Origin: Paraburkholderia flava
Lineage (GTDB): Bacteria > Pseudomonadota > Gammaproteobacteria > Burkholderiales > Burkholderiaceae
Direction: 5' to 3'
DNA length: 64,000 bases
Assembly (NCBI RefSeq): GCF_004359985.1
Contig: NZ_SMRO01000001.1
Coordinates: 248,001 to 312,000 of the forward strand
Below, piece after piece: positions 36,586 through 45,617 of this stretch (position 1 is the stretch's first letter; each line of letters begins with the position of its first letter). The notes under the pieces were generated by a model. It did no database searches, had not been told where the DNA came from, and saw nothing but the letters and a program-made list of their open reading frames with translations. Position numbers and translations under genes: made by a program.

Positions 36586-37461
36586 ATGAGAAGCCTGAAA
36601 AAGCTCTTGCTGTGCGGGGCGTTCGGCGCCGCACTGATCGCGACGATGGGCGCGAGCGTGACCGCAACCGCGGACACCAAACCGACGATCAAGATCGGTT
36701 ATGTCGAAGGATGGGACGACAGCGTCGCGACGTCGAACGTCGCGGCACGCGTGATCGAGACGCGTCTCGGTTATCAGGTACAGCTGGTGCCGGTTGCGGC
36801 CGGCATCATGTGGCAGGGCGTCGCGCGCGGCGACCTCGATGCGACGCTGTCCGCGTGGCTGCCGGTTACGCACGGTGCGTACTGGGAACAGTTCAAGGGC
36901 AAGGTGACCGACCTCGGCGCGAACTTCAACGACGCGAAGATCGGCCTGATCGTGCCGGCCGACCTGCCGGAAAAGAGCATCGCCGACCTCGAAGCGCACA
37001 AGGCGGACTTCGGCGGACGCATCGTCGGGATCGATGCGGGCGCGGGCGTAATGAAGAAAGCCGACGAAGCGATCAAGGCCTATAACCTCAGCTTTCAACT
37101 GATGCCGAGTTCCGGCAGCGCGATGACCGCGGAACTTGCGCGCTCGATGCATGCCAATAAACCTATCATCGTCACCGGCTGGGTGCCGCACTGGATGTTC
37201 GCGAAGTGGAAGCTGAAATTCCTCGACGATCCGAAGAAGGTATTCGGCGAGTCGGAGCACGTCGACAACGTGATCAACCCTGGGCTCGAAACGAAGGCCG
37301 CGCCCGTGGTCGCATTTCTGAAGAAGTTTCAATGGAAGCCGGGTGAGATCGACAGCGTGATGCTGGCGGCCCAGAACGGCGAAAAGCCTGTTGCCGCAGC
37401 CGACGCGTGGATCGCCGCACACAAGGATCGCGTCGATAGCTGGGTGGCCGGAGCGCAGTAA
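36586..37461 (+). CDS. Periplasmic glycine betaine-type substrate-binding protein (OpuAC/ProX family)
   Basis: A 291-residue periplasmic binding protein with a Sec signal peptide (MRSLKKLLLCGAFGAALIATMGASVTATAD). The mature sequence IKIGYVEGWDDSVATSNVAA and LDATLSAWLPVTHGAYWEQF belongs to the OpuAC family that holds quaternary amines by Trp/Tyr boxes. AAGGAGAT precedes the ATG by 8 bases. It lies 105 bp behind gbcB and probably delivers glycine betaine. No permease or ATPase gene lies nearby, so it probably docks on a shared transporter core encoded elsewhere, as CbcVW does in Pseudomonas. Exact ligand is inferred. Confidence 0.87.
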   Translation: MRSLKKLLLCGAFGAALIATMGASVTATADTKPTIKIGYVEGWDDSVATSNVAARVIETRLGYQVQLVPVAAGIMWQGVARGDLDATLSAWLPVTHGAYWEQFKGKVTDLGANFNDAKIGLIVPADLPEKSIADLEAHKADFGGRIVGIDAGAGVMKKADEAIKAYNLSFQLMPSSGSAMTAELARSMHANKPIIVTGWVPHWMFAKWKLKFLDDPKKVFGESEHVDNVINPGLETKAAPVVAFLKKFQWKPGEIDSVMLAAQNGEKPVAAADAWIAAHKDRVDSWVAGAQ

Positions 37462-37475
37462 CCGATGACGTTGTG

Positions 37476-37501
37476 ATGCAGCGGGATCCTCCCCGCTGCA
37501 T
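37476..37501 (+). terminator. Hairpin between binding-protein and permease genes
   Basis: ATGCAGCGGG (37476-37485) pairs with CCCGCTGCAT (37492-37501) over a 6-base loop, 15 bp after the binding-protein stop. No T-run follows, so it may only damp read-through into the permease gene. Confidence 0.4.
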
Positions 37502-37551
37502 GCGATGCATGCGTTCCAGCCCGGGCACAGGCGCTTACAGGAGGCTCGTGG

Positions 37552-39210
37552 ATGGAACAGGCAAGACTGCGCGCGCGCAGCACGCAGGGTGTCGAACGCG
37601 GCACTGCTCATGACGAAGGCCACACGCTGCAACGCGGCCTCACGTGGAAGGACGCGTTCTGGGTGACGAGCGGCGTGCCAGCCGGCATTCTGTTCACGAT
37701 AGGCGGCGTGTGCGCGACGATCGGTCAGCCTGCATGGGCGATCTGGATCGCAGCGATCTCGATGGGGTTGATCCAGAGCGCGACCTACGCCGAAATTTCC
37801 GCGCTGTTTCCGCACAAGTCCGGCGGCGCATCCGTGTACGGCGCGATGGGCTGGGTGCGCTACGGCAAACTGATCGCGCCGGTCTCGGTGTGGTGCAACT
37901 GGGTCGCGTGGTCGCCGATGCTCGCGCTCGGCACCGGCCTCGCGGCGAACTACGCGCTCACCACGCTGTTCGCGCCCGACGCGCTGATCAACACGTGGCA
38001 ACTCACGCTGCTCGATCTCGGTTTCGTCAAACACGGTCTCACGCTGCGCATCAATGCGACGTTCGTGATCGCCGTCGTATTTCTCCTCATCACGTTCAGG
38101 CTGCAGCACAGTGGCGCCGCGAAGGCGGCGAAAACGCAGCGCCTGCTCGGCATCGCGTCGCTGTCGCCGCTGCTGATCGTCGGCATCGTGCCGTTTGTTA
38201 CTGGCGACGTGCCTGCTGCGCATTTGTGGCCTTTGTTGCCGCTCGCGCATGATTCGCACGGTGCGTTGACCGCGACCGCGTTCGGTTCATGGAACGGCAC
38301 CGGCGTGACGATGGCGTTCGGCGCGATGTTCATGGCGGGCTGGGCCGCGTATGGCTTCGAAACGGCCGTCTGCTACACGCGCGAATTCCGCGATCCACGT
38401 ACCGATACCGTCAAGGCGATCTTCTGGTCGGGTGCGCTGTGTCTCGTCGTGATGACGCTCGTGCCGCTCGCGTTTCAGGGTGCGCTCGGCACGGCGGGGA
38501 TGCTGAATCCGAAGATCGTCGACGGCACCGGTGTCGGCGCGGCGATGGCGCATATGGTCGGCGGTGGGGCGGTCGTCGCGAACGTGATCGTCGTGATGCT
38601 GATGCTGTCCATTCTGCTGATCGTGATGACGTCGATGATGGGCTCGTCGCGCACGTTGTACCAGGCGTCGGTGGACGGCTGGCTGCCGCGCTACCTGTCG
38701 CACGTGAACGAACACGGCGCACCGACGCGCGCGATGTGGACCGATCTCGGCTTCAACCTGATCCTGTTGATGATGTCCGACTACATGACGGTGCTGTCGG
38801 TGTCGGGTGTCTGCTACATGATCTTCGTGTTTCTGAATCTGCAGTCGGGCTGGATTCATCGGATGGATCGGCCGAACGCGGACCGGCCGTTCCGCTGTCC
38901 GACGTGGCTGCTTGCAGCGGGCGCGCTGTGCGGCTATCTCGACCTTGCGTTCATCGGCGCGGGTGCGGACCTGCAAGGCGAGGGCACGTTACGCAACGGT
39001 CTGATCGCGATGCTGTTGATCGTGCCGGTGTTTCTGTATCGCCACTACTGGCAGGATCGCGGCCGCTTCCCTGCACGGATGACGCAGGACATGGAGATGC
39101 AGCCGGGGAACGGAGCGTCGGGCGTGCGCCGGTTGCTGCCGTATGGTGCGTTGATGCTGGCCGTGCTGGTGGTGTGGCTGTCGCATCATCTGGCGAAGCC
39201 GTTTTATTAA
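37552..39210 (+). CDS. APC-superfamily permease in the betaine cluster
   Basis: A 552-residue inner-membrane amino-acid/polyamine/organocation transporter with 12 or more helices. Typical elements are the first-helix stretch VTSGVPAGILFTIGGVC, AEISALFPHKSGGASVYGAMGW, and MMGSSRTLYQASVDGWLPRYL, which resembles the loop of APC carriers. AGGAGG precedes the ATG by 7 bases. It is the last gene of the gbc block. Possible substrates are an amino acid or amine such as sarcosine, dimethylglycine, glycine or ethanolamine; the sequence does not decide. The C terminus after residue 500 is cytoplasmic with one further helix. Confidence 0.85.
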   Translation: MEQARLRARSTQGVERGTAHDEGHTLQRGLTWKDAFWVTSGVPAGILFTIGGVCATIGQPAWAIWIAAISMGLIQSATYAEISALFPHKSGGASVYGAMGWVRYGKLIAPVSVWCNWVAWSPMLALGTGLAANYALTTLFAPDALINTWQLTLLDLGFVKHGLTLRINATFVIAVVFLLITFRLQHSGAAKAAKTQRLLGIASLSPLLIVGIVPFVTGDVPAAHLWPLLPLAHDSHGALTATAFGSWNGTGVTMAFGAMFMAGWAAYGFETAVCYTREFRDPRTDTVKAIFWSGALCLVVMTLVPLAFQGALGTAGMLNPKIVDGTGVGAAMAHMVGGGAVVANVIVVMLMLSILLIVMTSMMGSSRTLYQASVDGWLPRYLSHVNEHGAPTRAMWTDLGFNLILLMMSDYMTVLSVSGVCYMIFVFLNLQSGWIHRMDRPNADRPFRCPTWLLAAGALCGYLDLAFIGAGADLQGEGTLRNGLIAMLLIVPVFLYRHYWQDRGRFPARMTQDMEMQPGNGASGVRRLLPYGALMLAVLVVWLSHHLAKPFY

Positions 39211-39589
39211 GGCTTTTTGCAGTACGGTTCGCAATACAACGCGCAGTAAAACTCAACGCACGGGCTGCGCCTGCCAGCAGCCCGCTGCGATATCCATCCG
39301 GAAGGCATAAGACCTTCCGGTTCGGATTCAGGCGCACCATCCACGGCGATCCAGCATAACGATCCTCAATAATTGTGATCCGCCTTGCGTCCCCATAATC
39401 GGCAATCTATAAACGGTGTACGTGGGCTTGCTGGCGAATCATCGACTGCACAGATAGATGACGATTCGATTAGCCACGACCGCGCGTAATCAATAAAAAA
39501 CCCCGGCAATAACAATTTGGATGGCTAACTATCTTGCAAGCTGTAAGCCTGCAGGACCTTGTTCAACCGTGCCTCGTCGAGAGCGTCCA
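39211..39589. other. Intergenic region with two hairpins
   Basis: This 379-bp gap follows the permease gene. Two stems are seen: CGGGCTGC/GCAGCCCG (39261-39268 and 39277-39284) and CCGGAAGG/CCTTCCGG (39298-39305 and 39313-39320). They may end the betaine transcript. The stretch from 39361 to 39560 is AT-richer (for example TCAATAAAAAACCCC) and probably holds the carboxypeptidase promoter. Confidence 0.45.
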
Positions 39590-41248
39590 ATGAAATACAA
39601 CCAATGTCTGGCGATGCTGATCGCGGCATCCTGCGTCGGCTTGTCCGCGTGTGGCGGAGACTCGGGCAGTTCCACCAGTGCCGCGAAACTCAATGCCAGC
39701 GCGAAGGATAATGCGGCTGCACCGGCCGCAGGCGCGTTGGCTGCGGACCAACCGTATACCGATCCAAACCGCTACAGTTCGAGCGCGACGGCGTCGCTGG
39801 CTTCGACCGCCGCGTTCGATAAAGCGGCCATCACCCACCACACGATATCGCTCGACGGCACCTCGGCCAACTACACGGCAACGGCGGGCCACCTGACTGC
39901 GATCACGTCGGCCGGCGACAAGGAAGTGTCGGTGTTCTACGTGGCCTACACGCTCGACGGCAAGCCGCCGGGCACGCGGCCGGTGACGTTCTTCTGGAAC
40001 GGTGGCCCAGGCTCGTCGACGATCTGGCTGCACCTCGGCTCATGGGGCCCGAGAACGCTCGATATCGACGAAGGTTCGCTGAAGCTCGGCACGACCGAAC
40101 CCACCAGCTTCCCGATGATCGACAACGACGTCACGATGCTGGACGACAGCGATCTCGTGTTCATCGACGCAACGGGAACGGGCTATTCGGAAGCCGTCGC
40201 GCCGCACAAGAATCGCGACTTCTGGACGACGGACAAGGATGCCGGCGTGTTCCGCGACTTCATCAACCGTTATGTGCAGGTCAACAGCCGACAGACGTCG
40301 CCGAAGTATCTGTACGGCGAATCGTACGGCGGTATCCGCACGCCGATCGTCGCCGATCTGCTCGAACAGCAGGGCAGTCCGGGACAGGGCGGCCCTGCGT
40401 TGACGGGCGTGATGCTGAATTCGCCGATTCTCAGCTACAAGACGAACTGCTACGAATACGGCTCGACGGGCAGCGTGACGTGTAACGGATTTCTGCCTTC
40501 CTATGCAGGCGTCGCGTACGGACGCGGTGCGAACATCAGCAACCCGGGTCAGTTGTCGCTGGCGGACTACGTGAGCGGGATGAAGACCTTCACCGACCAG
40601 ACGTACGCACCGGCCAACCAGGCCTATCTGACGAGAGGCACGACACCGCCTGCGAGCGTGACCACTGCGCTCAACGGCTGGACGGCGGTGTCCGCGACGA
40701 ACTGGAAGCGCAACTTCAACATGCAGCCCGATGTCTTCGCGAACTTCCTGCTGAACGGCGTAGGATCGATCGATATGTACAACGGTCTGGTCGCCGCGCC
40801 CGCCGGAGCGAACTATGATGGAAGTTCGTACAACGACACGGCGTTCCAGAACGCGATCAACGATTATCTGCCTAACTTCCTGAGCTACAAGAACGCGTCC
40901 GCGTATGCGCTTGAACCGTCGGTCATCATCAACGACTGGAACTTCTCGCATGGTTCCGATACGTCGGGTCGGCCAAGTTCGCTGGGCGATATCGTCGATG
41001 TGCTGACGCTCGATCCGTCGCTGAAAATGAAGGTGTTCGGCGGCTACGACGATCTGGTCTGCCCGATTCATCAGACCGAGCTCGACCTGCAGGGGGCGAA
41101 CCTTGCGCAGTCGGTGCCGTTCCAGCAATTCCCCGGCGGCCACATGATCTATCTGATGAAGAGTTCACGGGCCCCGATGAAGCAGGCGATCGACAACTTC
41201 TTCGCCGCTACACCGGCCGCTGCTGTGGCCGACGTGGCGTCGCGCTAA
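39590..41248 (+). CDS. Secreted S10-family serine carboxypeptidase (lipoprotein)
   Basis: A 552-residue exported enzyme of peptidase family S10. A lipoprotein signal peptide ends in VGLSACGG, so Cys is probably lipidated. The oxyanion segment FWNGGPGSSTIW, the nucleophile Ser in YLYGESYGGIRTP, an Asp region GGYDDLVCPIHQ and the His in FPGGHMIY form the expected catalytic set of this alpha/beta-hydrolase family. The linker after the signal is Ala/Ser-rich. The start at 39590 is set by the signal peptide. S10 enzymes are common in plants and fungi and less so in bacteria; they work at acid pH and release C-terminal residues. An EF-hand protein gene follows after 17 bp, probably in the same transcript. 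Confidence 0.9.
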   Translation: MKYNQCLAMLIAASCVGLSACGGDSGSSTSAAKLNASAKDNAAAPAAGALAADQPYTDPNRYSSSATASLASTAAFDKAAITHHTISLDGTSANYTATAGHLTAITSAGDKEVSVFYVAYTLDGKPPGTRPVTFFWNGGPGSSTIWLHLGSWGPRTLDIDEGSLKLGTTEPTSFPMIDNDVTMLDDSDLVFIDATGTGYSEAVAPHKNRDFWTTDKDAGVFRDFINRYVQVNSRQTSPKYLYGESYGGIRTPIVADLLEQQGSPGQGGPALTGVMLNSPILSYKTNCYEYGSTGSVTCNGFLPSYAGVAYGRGANISNPGQLSLADYVSGMKTFTDQTYAPANQAYLTRGTTPPASVTTALNGWTAVSATNWKRNFNMQPDVFANFLLNGVGSIDMYNGLVAAPAGANYDGSSYNDTAFQNAINDYLPNFLSYKNASAYALEPSVIINDWNFSHGSDTSGRPSSLGDIVDVLTLDPSLKMKVFGGYDDLVCPIHQTELDLQGANLAQSVPFQQFPGGHMIYLMKSSRAPMKQAIDNFFAATPAAAVADVASR

Positions 41249-41265
41249 CCATGGAGAGCGCTAAC

Positions 41266-41691
41266 ATGAACAAGGTATGGGCTCGGGTTGCAATGGTCTG
41301 CGCGGTGGCGTCGCTGGCCTCGCAGGGCGCGGTCGCGCAGGTGGTGACGCATGCGGCTGGGATAGCGCCGATTTCTGCGTCGATCGATGCGCATATGGTC
41401 AGAGTGGGCGACATGCTGCGCCCCCCACCGTCGCCACCCACCAACGACACGCCTGAACTACGCGGGCAGGCGCTGCACCAGCATGTGCTCGACCAGATGC
41501 AGCAGCGTTTCGACGCAGCCGCCGATCCGTCGACGCATCTGCTGACGCAGCAGGCCGCGAAAGATCATGGAATGGGTTTTATCGCCGATCACTTCCAGCA
41601 GATCGATCGCACCGGCAGCGGCTATATCAGCTTCGACGATTTCAGGCACTTCCTGAAAGCGCGGCATGGGATGGCTTTCTCGAACAACTAG
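41266..41691 (+). CDS. Secreted EF-hand protein
   Basis: A 141-residue exported protein with a Sec signal peptide (MNKVWARVAMVCAVASLASQGAVAQ). One EF-hand calcium loop is visible near the C terminus, DRTGSGYISFDDF, with Asp, Thr, Ser, Tyr and a final Asp at ligand positions (Glu is usual at position 12). The N-terminal half is Pro-rich (LRPPPSPPTNDTPEL). The ATG at 41266 has GGAGAG 7-8 bases upstream and gives the better signal peptide than the in-frame ATG at 41251. Function is unknown; it may bind calcium or modulate the S10 enzyme encoded just upstream. A strong bidirectional terminator follows. Confidence 0.8.
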   Translation: MNKVWARVAMVCAVASLASQGAVAQVVTHAAGIAPISASIDAHMVRVGDMLRPPPSPPTNDTPELRGQALHQHVLDQMQQRFDAAADPSTHLLTQQAAKDHGMGFIADHFQQIDRTGSGYISFDDFRHFLKARHGMAFSNN

Positions 41692-41707
41692 CCGCGAGCG
41701 GAAGCTG

Positions 41708-41747
41708 AAAAAAAGCCGGCCGGATAGACTCCGGCCGGCTTTTTTTG
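41708..41747. terminator. Strong bidirectional intrinsic terminator
   Basis: AGCCGGCCGGA (41714-41724) pairs perfectly with TCCGGCCGGCT (41730-41740). The stem is preceded by an A-run and followed by a T-run, so it can end transcripts in both directions. It lies between the convergent EF-hand and purU genes. Confidence 0.93.
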
Positions 41748-41763
41748 TCGACGACAGCGGCAG

Positions 41764-42651
41764 TTACAGCACCACCGTCCGATCCCCATTGATAAACACG
41801 CGTCGCTCGACAAACGCCTTCACCGCGCGCGCCAGCGTGATGCACTCGACGTCGCGCCCCACCGCGAGCAACCGCTCCGGTTTATACGAATGATCGACCC
41901 GCTCGACCACCTGCTCGATGATCGGCCCTTCGTCGAGATCGTCGGTGACGAAGTGCGCGGTCGCGCCGATCAGCTTCACGCCGCGCGTATGCGCCTGGTG
42001 ATACGGGCGCGCGCCCTTGAAGCCGGGCAGGAACGAATGATGGATGTTGATCGCGCGGCCGGAGAGTTTGCGGCTCGTTTCGTCGGAGAGAATCTGCATG
42101 TAGCGCGCGAGAATCATCAGCTCGGCGCCCGACGAGTCGAACAGATCGAGCACCTGTTCTTCCTGTTGCGCACGATTGTCCGCACTGACCGGCAGATGAT
42201 GAAACGGCAGCCCATGCTGTTCGGCAAGCGGCGCGAAATCCGGATGATTCGACGCGATGCCGACTATGTCCATCTTCAGTTCGCCCATTCGCCAGCGGAA
42301 CAGCAAGTCGGCGAGACAGTGTTCGAGCTTCGACACGAGGATCAACACCTTGGGCCGTGCATCGACGTCGTGGATCGCCCACGTCATGCCGAAATCGGTG
42401 GCGATCGGCACGAACTCGCGACGCAGCGCATCGACGTCGAGCGGCGGTTGCGCGCTGCCTGCGTGATCGGTGACGCCATGAAACACGCAGCGCACGAAGA
42501 AGCGTCCGCTGAGGTCGTCGTCGAATACGGTGAGTTCGTCGATGTAGCAGTGGCGGCGGTCGAGCAGTGCGACGACGGCGGCGACCTGGCCGGCGGCGCT
42601 TGGGCACGACAGCGTCAGCACGAAGGAATGGGGGCGTTCGATGGCGGGCAT
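41764..42651 (-). CDS. purU: Formyltetrahydrofolate deformylase
   Basis: A 295-residue enzyme that hydrolyses 10-formyl-tetrahydrofolate to formate and tetrahydrofolate. An N-terminal ACT-like domain (FVLTLSCPSAAGQVAAVVALL) is followed by a formyltransferase-type catalytic domain with INIHHSFLPGFKGARPYHQA and the catalytic Asp in TDDLDEGPIIEQ. The start at 42651 (MPAIERPHSFVLTLSC) gives family length. In Pseudomonas a second purU belongs to the sarcosine/betaine one-carbon genes. Here it is about 5 kb from the gbc genes, on the opposite strand and alone, so it may serve either that pathway or general one-carbon balance. Confidence 0.93.
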   Translation of the reverse strand: MPAIERPHSFVLTLSCPSAAGQVAAVVALLDRRHCYIDELTVFDDDLSGRFFVRCVFHGVTDHAGSAQPPLDVDALRREFVPIATDFGMTWAIHDVDARPKVLILVSKLEHCLADLLFRWRMGELKMDIVGIASNHPDFAPLAEQHGLPFHHLPVSADNRAQQEEQVLDLFDSSGAELMILARYMQILSDETSRKLSGRAINIHHSFLPGFKGARPYHQAHTRGVKLIGATAHFVTDDLDEGPIIEQVVERVDHSYKPERLLAVGRDVECITLARAVKAFVERRVFINGDRTVVL

Positions 42652-42824
42652 GCGGTCCTCGGCTTCACGTGAGAGTGCCCGCCTGGGCCGTGTTGCGATA
42701 GCGAGTATGTAGCGCGCAGGCGGGGATGCCACAGTAAAGCAGCCCGAATTGCCCGCGGATAGAATCGATGCGCCGTGCCGCTGGTATGGGCGCGTCAGCG
42801 GCTGCCGACGCGCCCGGCCGGCTC

Positions 42825-44039
42825 TTACTTACGCCGATGGATGTCGTGCGTGACAAAGCCCGCATCGTTCTGCGGCAGCGCGAGCGTGTCAGGGACTGCG
42901 AGCGTGTTACGGATATCGTCGAGACCCGCGGCCCAGTGGTCGCGCATCGTCGATACGCCGAACTGGTAGTCCTTGTAGTGCTGCTCGTAGTTCTTGCGCT
43001 GGTAGATCAGATGCTGGACGTTGTAGCGCTTGCTCGACGACAGCGCCTCGGCTTCCTTGCACCACCCGTTATTGCGGCGCTGTTCCTCGGGCACCTGTTC
43101 GAGCACGTGGCGCAGCAGGTTGCGGTAGCGCTGGTCGCGCTGCAGCATGTCGGTGACGAAACGCGTGCGGCTCGAGTACTGGACATCTTTCGTCCGCTCG
43201 GCGATACCCGCCATCGTTTCGGGCACCGGCCCACGTGCGCTCCACAGATCGACCTGGAACGCGAGCGTGTCGCGACGCGGCGTGCTGCGCAGTACTTCCA
43301 TCAACGGCGTATTCGACACGACGCCGCCGTCCCAGAAGAACTCGCCGTCGATCTCGACCGGCGCGAACGCCGGCGGCAACGCACCCGATGCCATGAAATG
43401 CTCGGGACGCAGTTCGATCCGCGTGTTGTCGAAGTAGACGAAGTTGCCGGTGCTGACGTTGACCGCTCCGACCGACACGCGCGTCTCGCCCGAATTGATC
43501 CGGTCGAAATCGCACAGTTCGAGCAGCGTGGCGCGCAGCGGCGACGTGTCGTACCAGCTGACCTTGCCGGGCTCCGCGGGGAGCGAGCCGATCGGCGGCG
43601 GAAAGCGCGGCACGAAGAAGCCTTTTTGCCCCTGCATGATCGCGCTCGTCGCCTGCGACGCGGTGAACATCGACCGTATCGCTTCGTGGCTGTTGAACAG
43701 CGCGAACTCGAACGCGGCAGGCAGTGCCGGGAAGAACGCCGGCTGGCAGATCGTTTCCCAGAACTCGCGCAGCCGCGCGACGCGCCGCTCCGGCGGATTG
43801 CCGGCGATCAGCGCGGTGTTCAGCGCGCCGATCGAAATGCCGGCGATCCAGTCGAGCGCGATGTCCGCTTCGTGCAGGCCTTCGAACACGCCGGCCTGAT
43901 ACGCGCCGAGCGCGCCGCCACCCTGCAGCACGAGCGCGACGGTCTCGTAGGGCAGCGCGCGCACCGGCGACGTCCCGACCTCGTTATGCAGGTCGGTCGG
44001 ATCGACAGCCTGCTTTTCGGTGCGGGCGCGTGGCTTCAT
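42825..44039 (-). CDS. Patatin-like phospholipase-family protein
   Basis: A 404-residue patatin-family acyl hydrolase. The oxyanion motif [15 protein letters not shown], the nucleophile Ser in AGISIGALN (GxSxG) and the catalytic Asp in FWDGGVVSN are all present. The C-terminal part ([22 protein letters not shown] and beyond) matches the DUF3734 extension seen with this family in Burkholderia. It overlaps the 3-hydroxybutyrate dehydrogenase gene by 4 bases, a standard Burkholderia pair. It may act on stored polyhydroxybutyrate or membrane lipids; the substrate is not established. No signal peptide, so cytoplasmic or membrane-associated. Confidence 0.9.
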   Translation of the reverse strand: MKPRARTEKQAVDPTDLHNEVGTSPVRALPYETVALVLQGGGALGAYQAGVFEGLHEADIALDWIAGISIGALNTALIAGNPPERRVARLREFWETICQPAFFPALPAAFEFALFNSHEAIRSMFTASQATSAIMQGQKGFFVPRFPPPIGSLPAEPGKVSWYDTSPLRATLLELCDFDRINSGETRVSVGAVNVSTGNFVYFDNTRIELRPEHFMASGALPPAFAPVEIDGEFFWDGGVVSNTPLMEVLRSTPRRDTLAFQVDLWSARGPVPETMAGIAERTKDVQYSSRTRFVTDMLQRDQRYRNLLRHVLEQVPEEQRRNNGWCKEAEALSSSKRYNVQHLIYQRKNYEQHYKDYQFGVSTMRDHWAAGLDDIRNTLAVPDTLALPQNDAGFVTHDIHRRK

Positions 44040-44821
44040 TGCATGTACCAGCCGTGGCTGACGACGAACGATTGGCCCGTCAGCGCGGCGCTCGGGAATG
44101 CCGACAGGAACAGCACCGTTTGCGCGACGTCTTCAACCGTCGTGAACACGCCGTCCACCGTGTTGCCAAGCATGACCTTCTTGATGACTTCGTCTTCGCT
44201 GATGCCCAGTTCCTTTGCCTGCTCGGGGATCTGCTTGTCGACGAGCGGCGTGCGCACGAAGCCCGGACACACGACGTGCGAACGCACGTTGTGCTTCGCG
44301 CCTTCCTTGGCCAGCACGCGCGACAGACCCAGCAGACCGTGCTTCGCGGTGACGTACGCCGACTTCAGCGGCGACGCTTCATGCGAGTGCACCGAGCCCA
44401 TGTAGATCACCACGCCGCCGCGATCGTCCTTGTACATGTGCTTGAGCGAGGCCTTGGTGGTGAGGAACGCGCCGTCGACGTGGATCGCCTGCATCTTCTT
44501 CCAGTCGGAGAACGAGTAGTTCTCGATCGGGTTGACGATCTGGATGCCGGCGTTCGACACGAGGATATCGACCGAACCGAACTCGGCTGCGACCTTGTCG
44601 ATGCCGCTGTTCACCGCTTCTTCGCTGGTCACGTCCATCGCGACGCCGATGGCTTTGCCGCCTGCGGCAACGATTTCGTTTGCGACTGCGTTTGCGCCGT
44701 CCTGGTTCAGATCGGCGATCGCGACTGCTGCGCCGGCTCTGGCGAGCGTCAGCGCGATTTCCTTGCCGATGCCGCTTGCGGCGCCGGTGACGACTGCCAC
44801 TTTTCCGTTCAGATTGCTCAT
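44036..44821 (-). CDS. bdhA: D-3-hydroxybutyrate dehydrogenase
   Basis: A 261-residue short-chain dehydrogenase that interconverts D-3-hydroxybutyrate and acetoacetate with NAD. It has the TGAASGIG cofactor motif (residues 12-19), NAG, the catalytic Ser in [15 protein letters not shown] with YVTAK, and the family C terminus [16 protein letters not shown] with substrate-contact residues HSHEA and the loop [15 protein letters not shown]. The patatin gene follows with a 4-bp overlap, and acetoacetate decarboxylase lies 55 bp upstream, so the three probably form one operon of acetoacetate and polyhydroxybutyrate metabolism. Confidence 0.93.
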   Translation of the reverse strand: MSNLNGKVAVVTGAASGIGKEIALTLARAGAAVAIADLNQDGANAVANEIVAAGGKAIGVAMDVTSEEAVNSGIDKVAAEFGSVDILVSNAGIQIVNPIENYSFSDWKKMQAIHVDGAFLTTKASLKHMYKDDRGGVVIYMGSVHSHEASPLKSAYVTAKHGLLGLSRVLAKEGAKHNVRSHVVCPGFVRTPLVDKQIPEQAKELGISEDEVIKKVMLGNTVDGVFTTVEDVAQTVLFLSAFPSAALTGQSFVVSHGWYMQ

Positions 44822-44876
44822 GAGTAGTGTTCCTGTTTTCGAGTGAAAGAGTGGAGGGGCGTGACTACCAGGCCAA

Positions 44877-45617
44877 CTACTGTGCCAGATAATCGTGCAC
44901 GACCTCGCCGAGGCCGAGCGTCAGGTCGGCGATGACGTGCCGCGCCTCGACGACTTCGAGCACCGGCAGCTCGGCGACCGGCGCGAGCGCATGATGCGCC
45001 AGTTCGAGCGACGCGGGGCCGCTCCATGCGCCCTTCATCTGGATGTCCTGCAGATAGTAGCGGACCAGTTCGCAGACGCGCGCGGTGCCGTCGACGTGCG
45101 GGATGATCTTCAGCAGGAAGTTCGGGCCCGCGAGGCGCTGCTGTTCTTTCGCGATATCGAGCGTGCGGTGCTTGTAGCCCATCGTGCCGGTCGCGACGCG
45201 CACCTTGCCGTAATCGAGCGTACCGAGCAGGTGATCGGTGTTCACGTGCAGCGTGGGCGACGCGAGCTTCTTCGGGAAGCCCCACAGTTCGCGGCCGCCG
45301 GCGATCGGCGGATGGTCGTCGAGGTACATCGCGAGCGTATAGCCGCCCGCCTGACCGTTGAATTCGACCGGAATGACCTGGCCGCTTTCGGTGTAGTCGC
45401 CGAAACCGGTGGAGTCCGCCATGCGAATGAATTCGTAATGTACGAGCGGTTCCTTGATCTTCAGCGGCTCGGGGACGACTGCGCGCAGAAGCTCGGGATC
45501 GGTGCGGTAGGTAATGATGAGGAATTCGCGGTCGACAAAACGGTACGGACCGATCGGAAATGCGGGACTCGTGAGCGGCATCGCGAAAGCCTTCGAGCGC
45601 ACCTGTTCTTCTTTCAT
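44877..45617 (-). CDS. adc: Acetoacetate decarboxylase
   Basis: A 246-residue decarboxylase that turns acetoacetate into acetone and CO2. The Schiff-base Lys pair is in [14 protein letters not shown] (about residues 109-122), and ENWPE-like upstream and C-terminal [22 protein letters not shown] segments fit the family. The enzyme is cytoplasmic. A Met-rich-free N terminus [21 protein letters not shown] is standard. It is the first gene of the adc-bdhA-patatin unit. A related decarboxylase with another substrate is possible since the family is broad, but bdhA next to it supports acetoacetate. Confidence 0.92.
   Translation of the reverse strand: MKEEQVRSKAFAMPLTSPAFPIGPYRFVDREFLIITYRTDPELLRAVVPEPLKIKEPLVHYEFIRMADSTGFGDYTESGQVIPVEFNGQAGGYTLAMYLDDHPPIAGGRELWGFPKKLASPTLHVNTDHLLGTLDYGKVRVATGTMGYKHRTLDIAKEQQRLAGPNFLLKIIPHVDGTARVCELVRYYLQDIQMKGAWSGPASLELAHHALAPVAELPVLEVVEARHVIADLTLGLGEVVHDYLAQ

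Noticed and set aside
36526..38259. 577-residue minus-strand frame opposite the binding-protein and permease genes
   Set aside because: Spans two real genes and the gap between them, is Arg-rich and has no homology I recognise.
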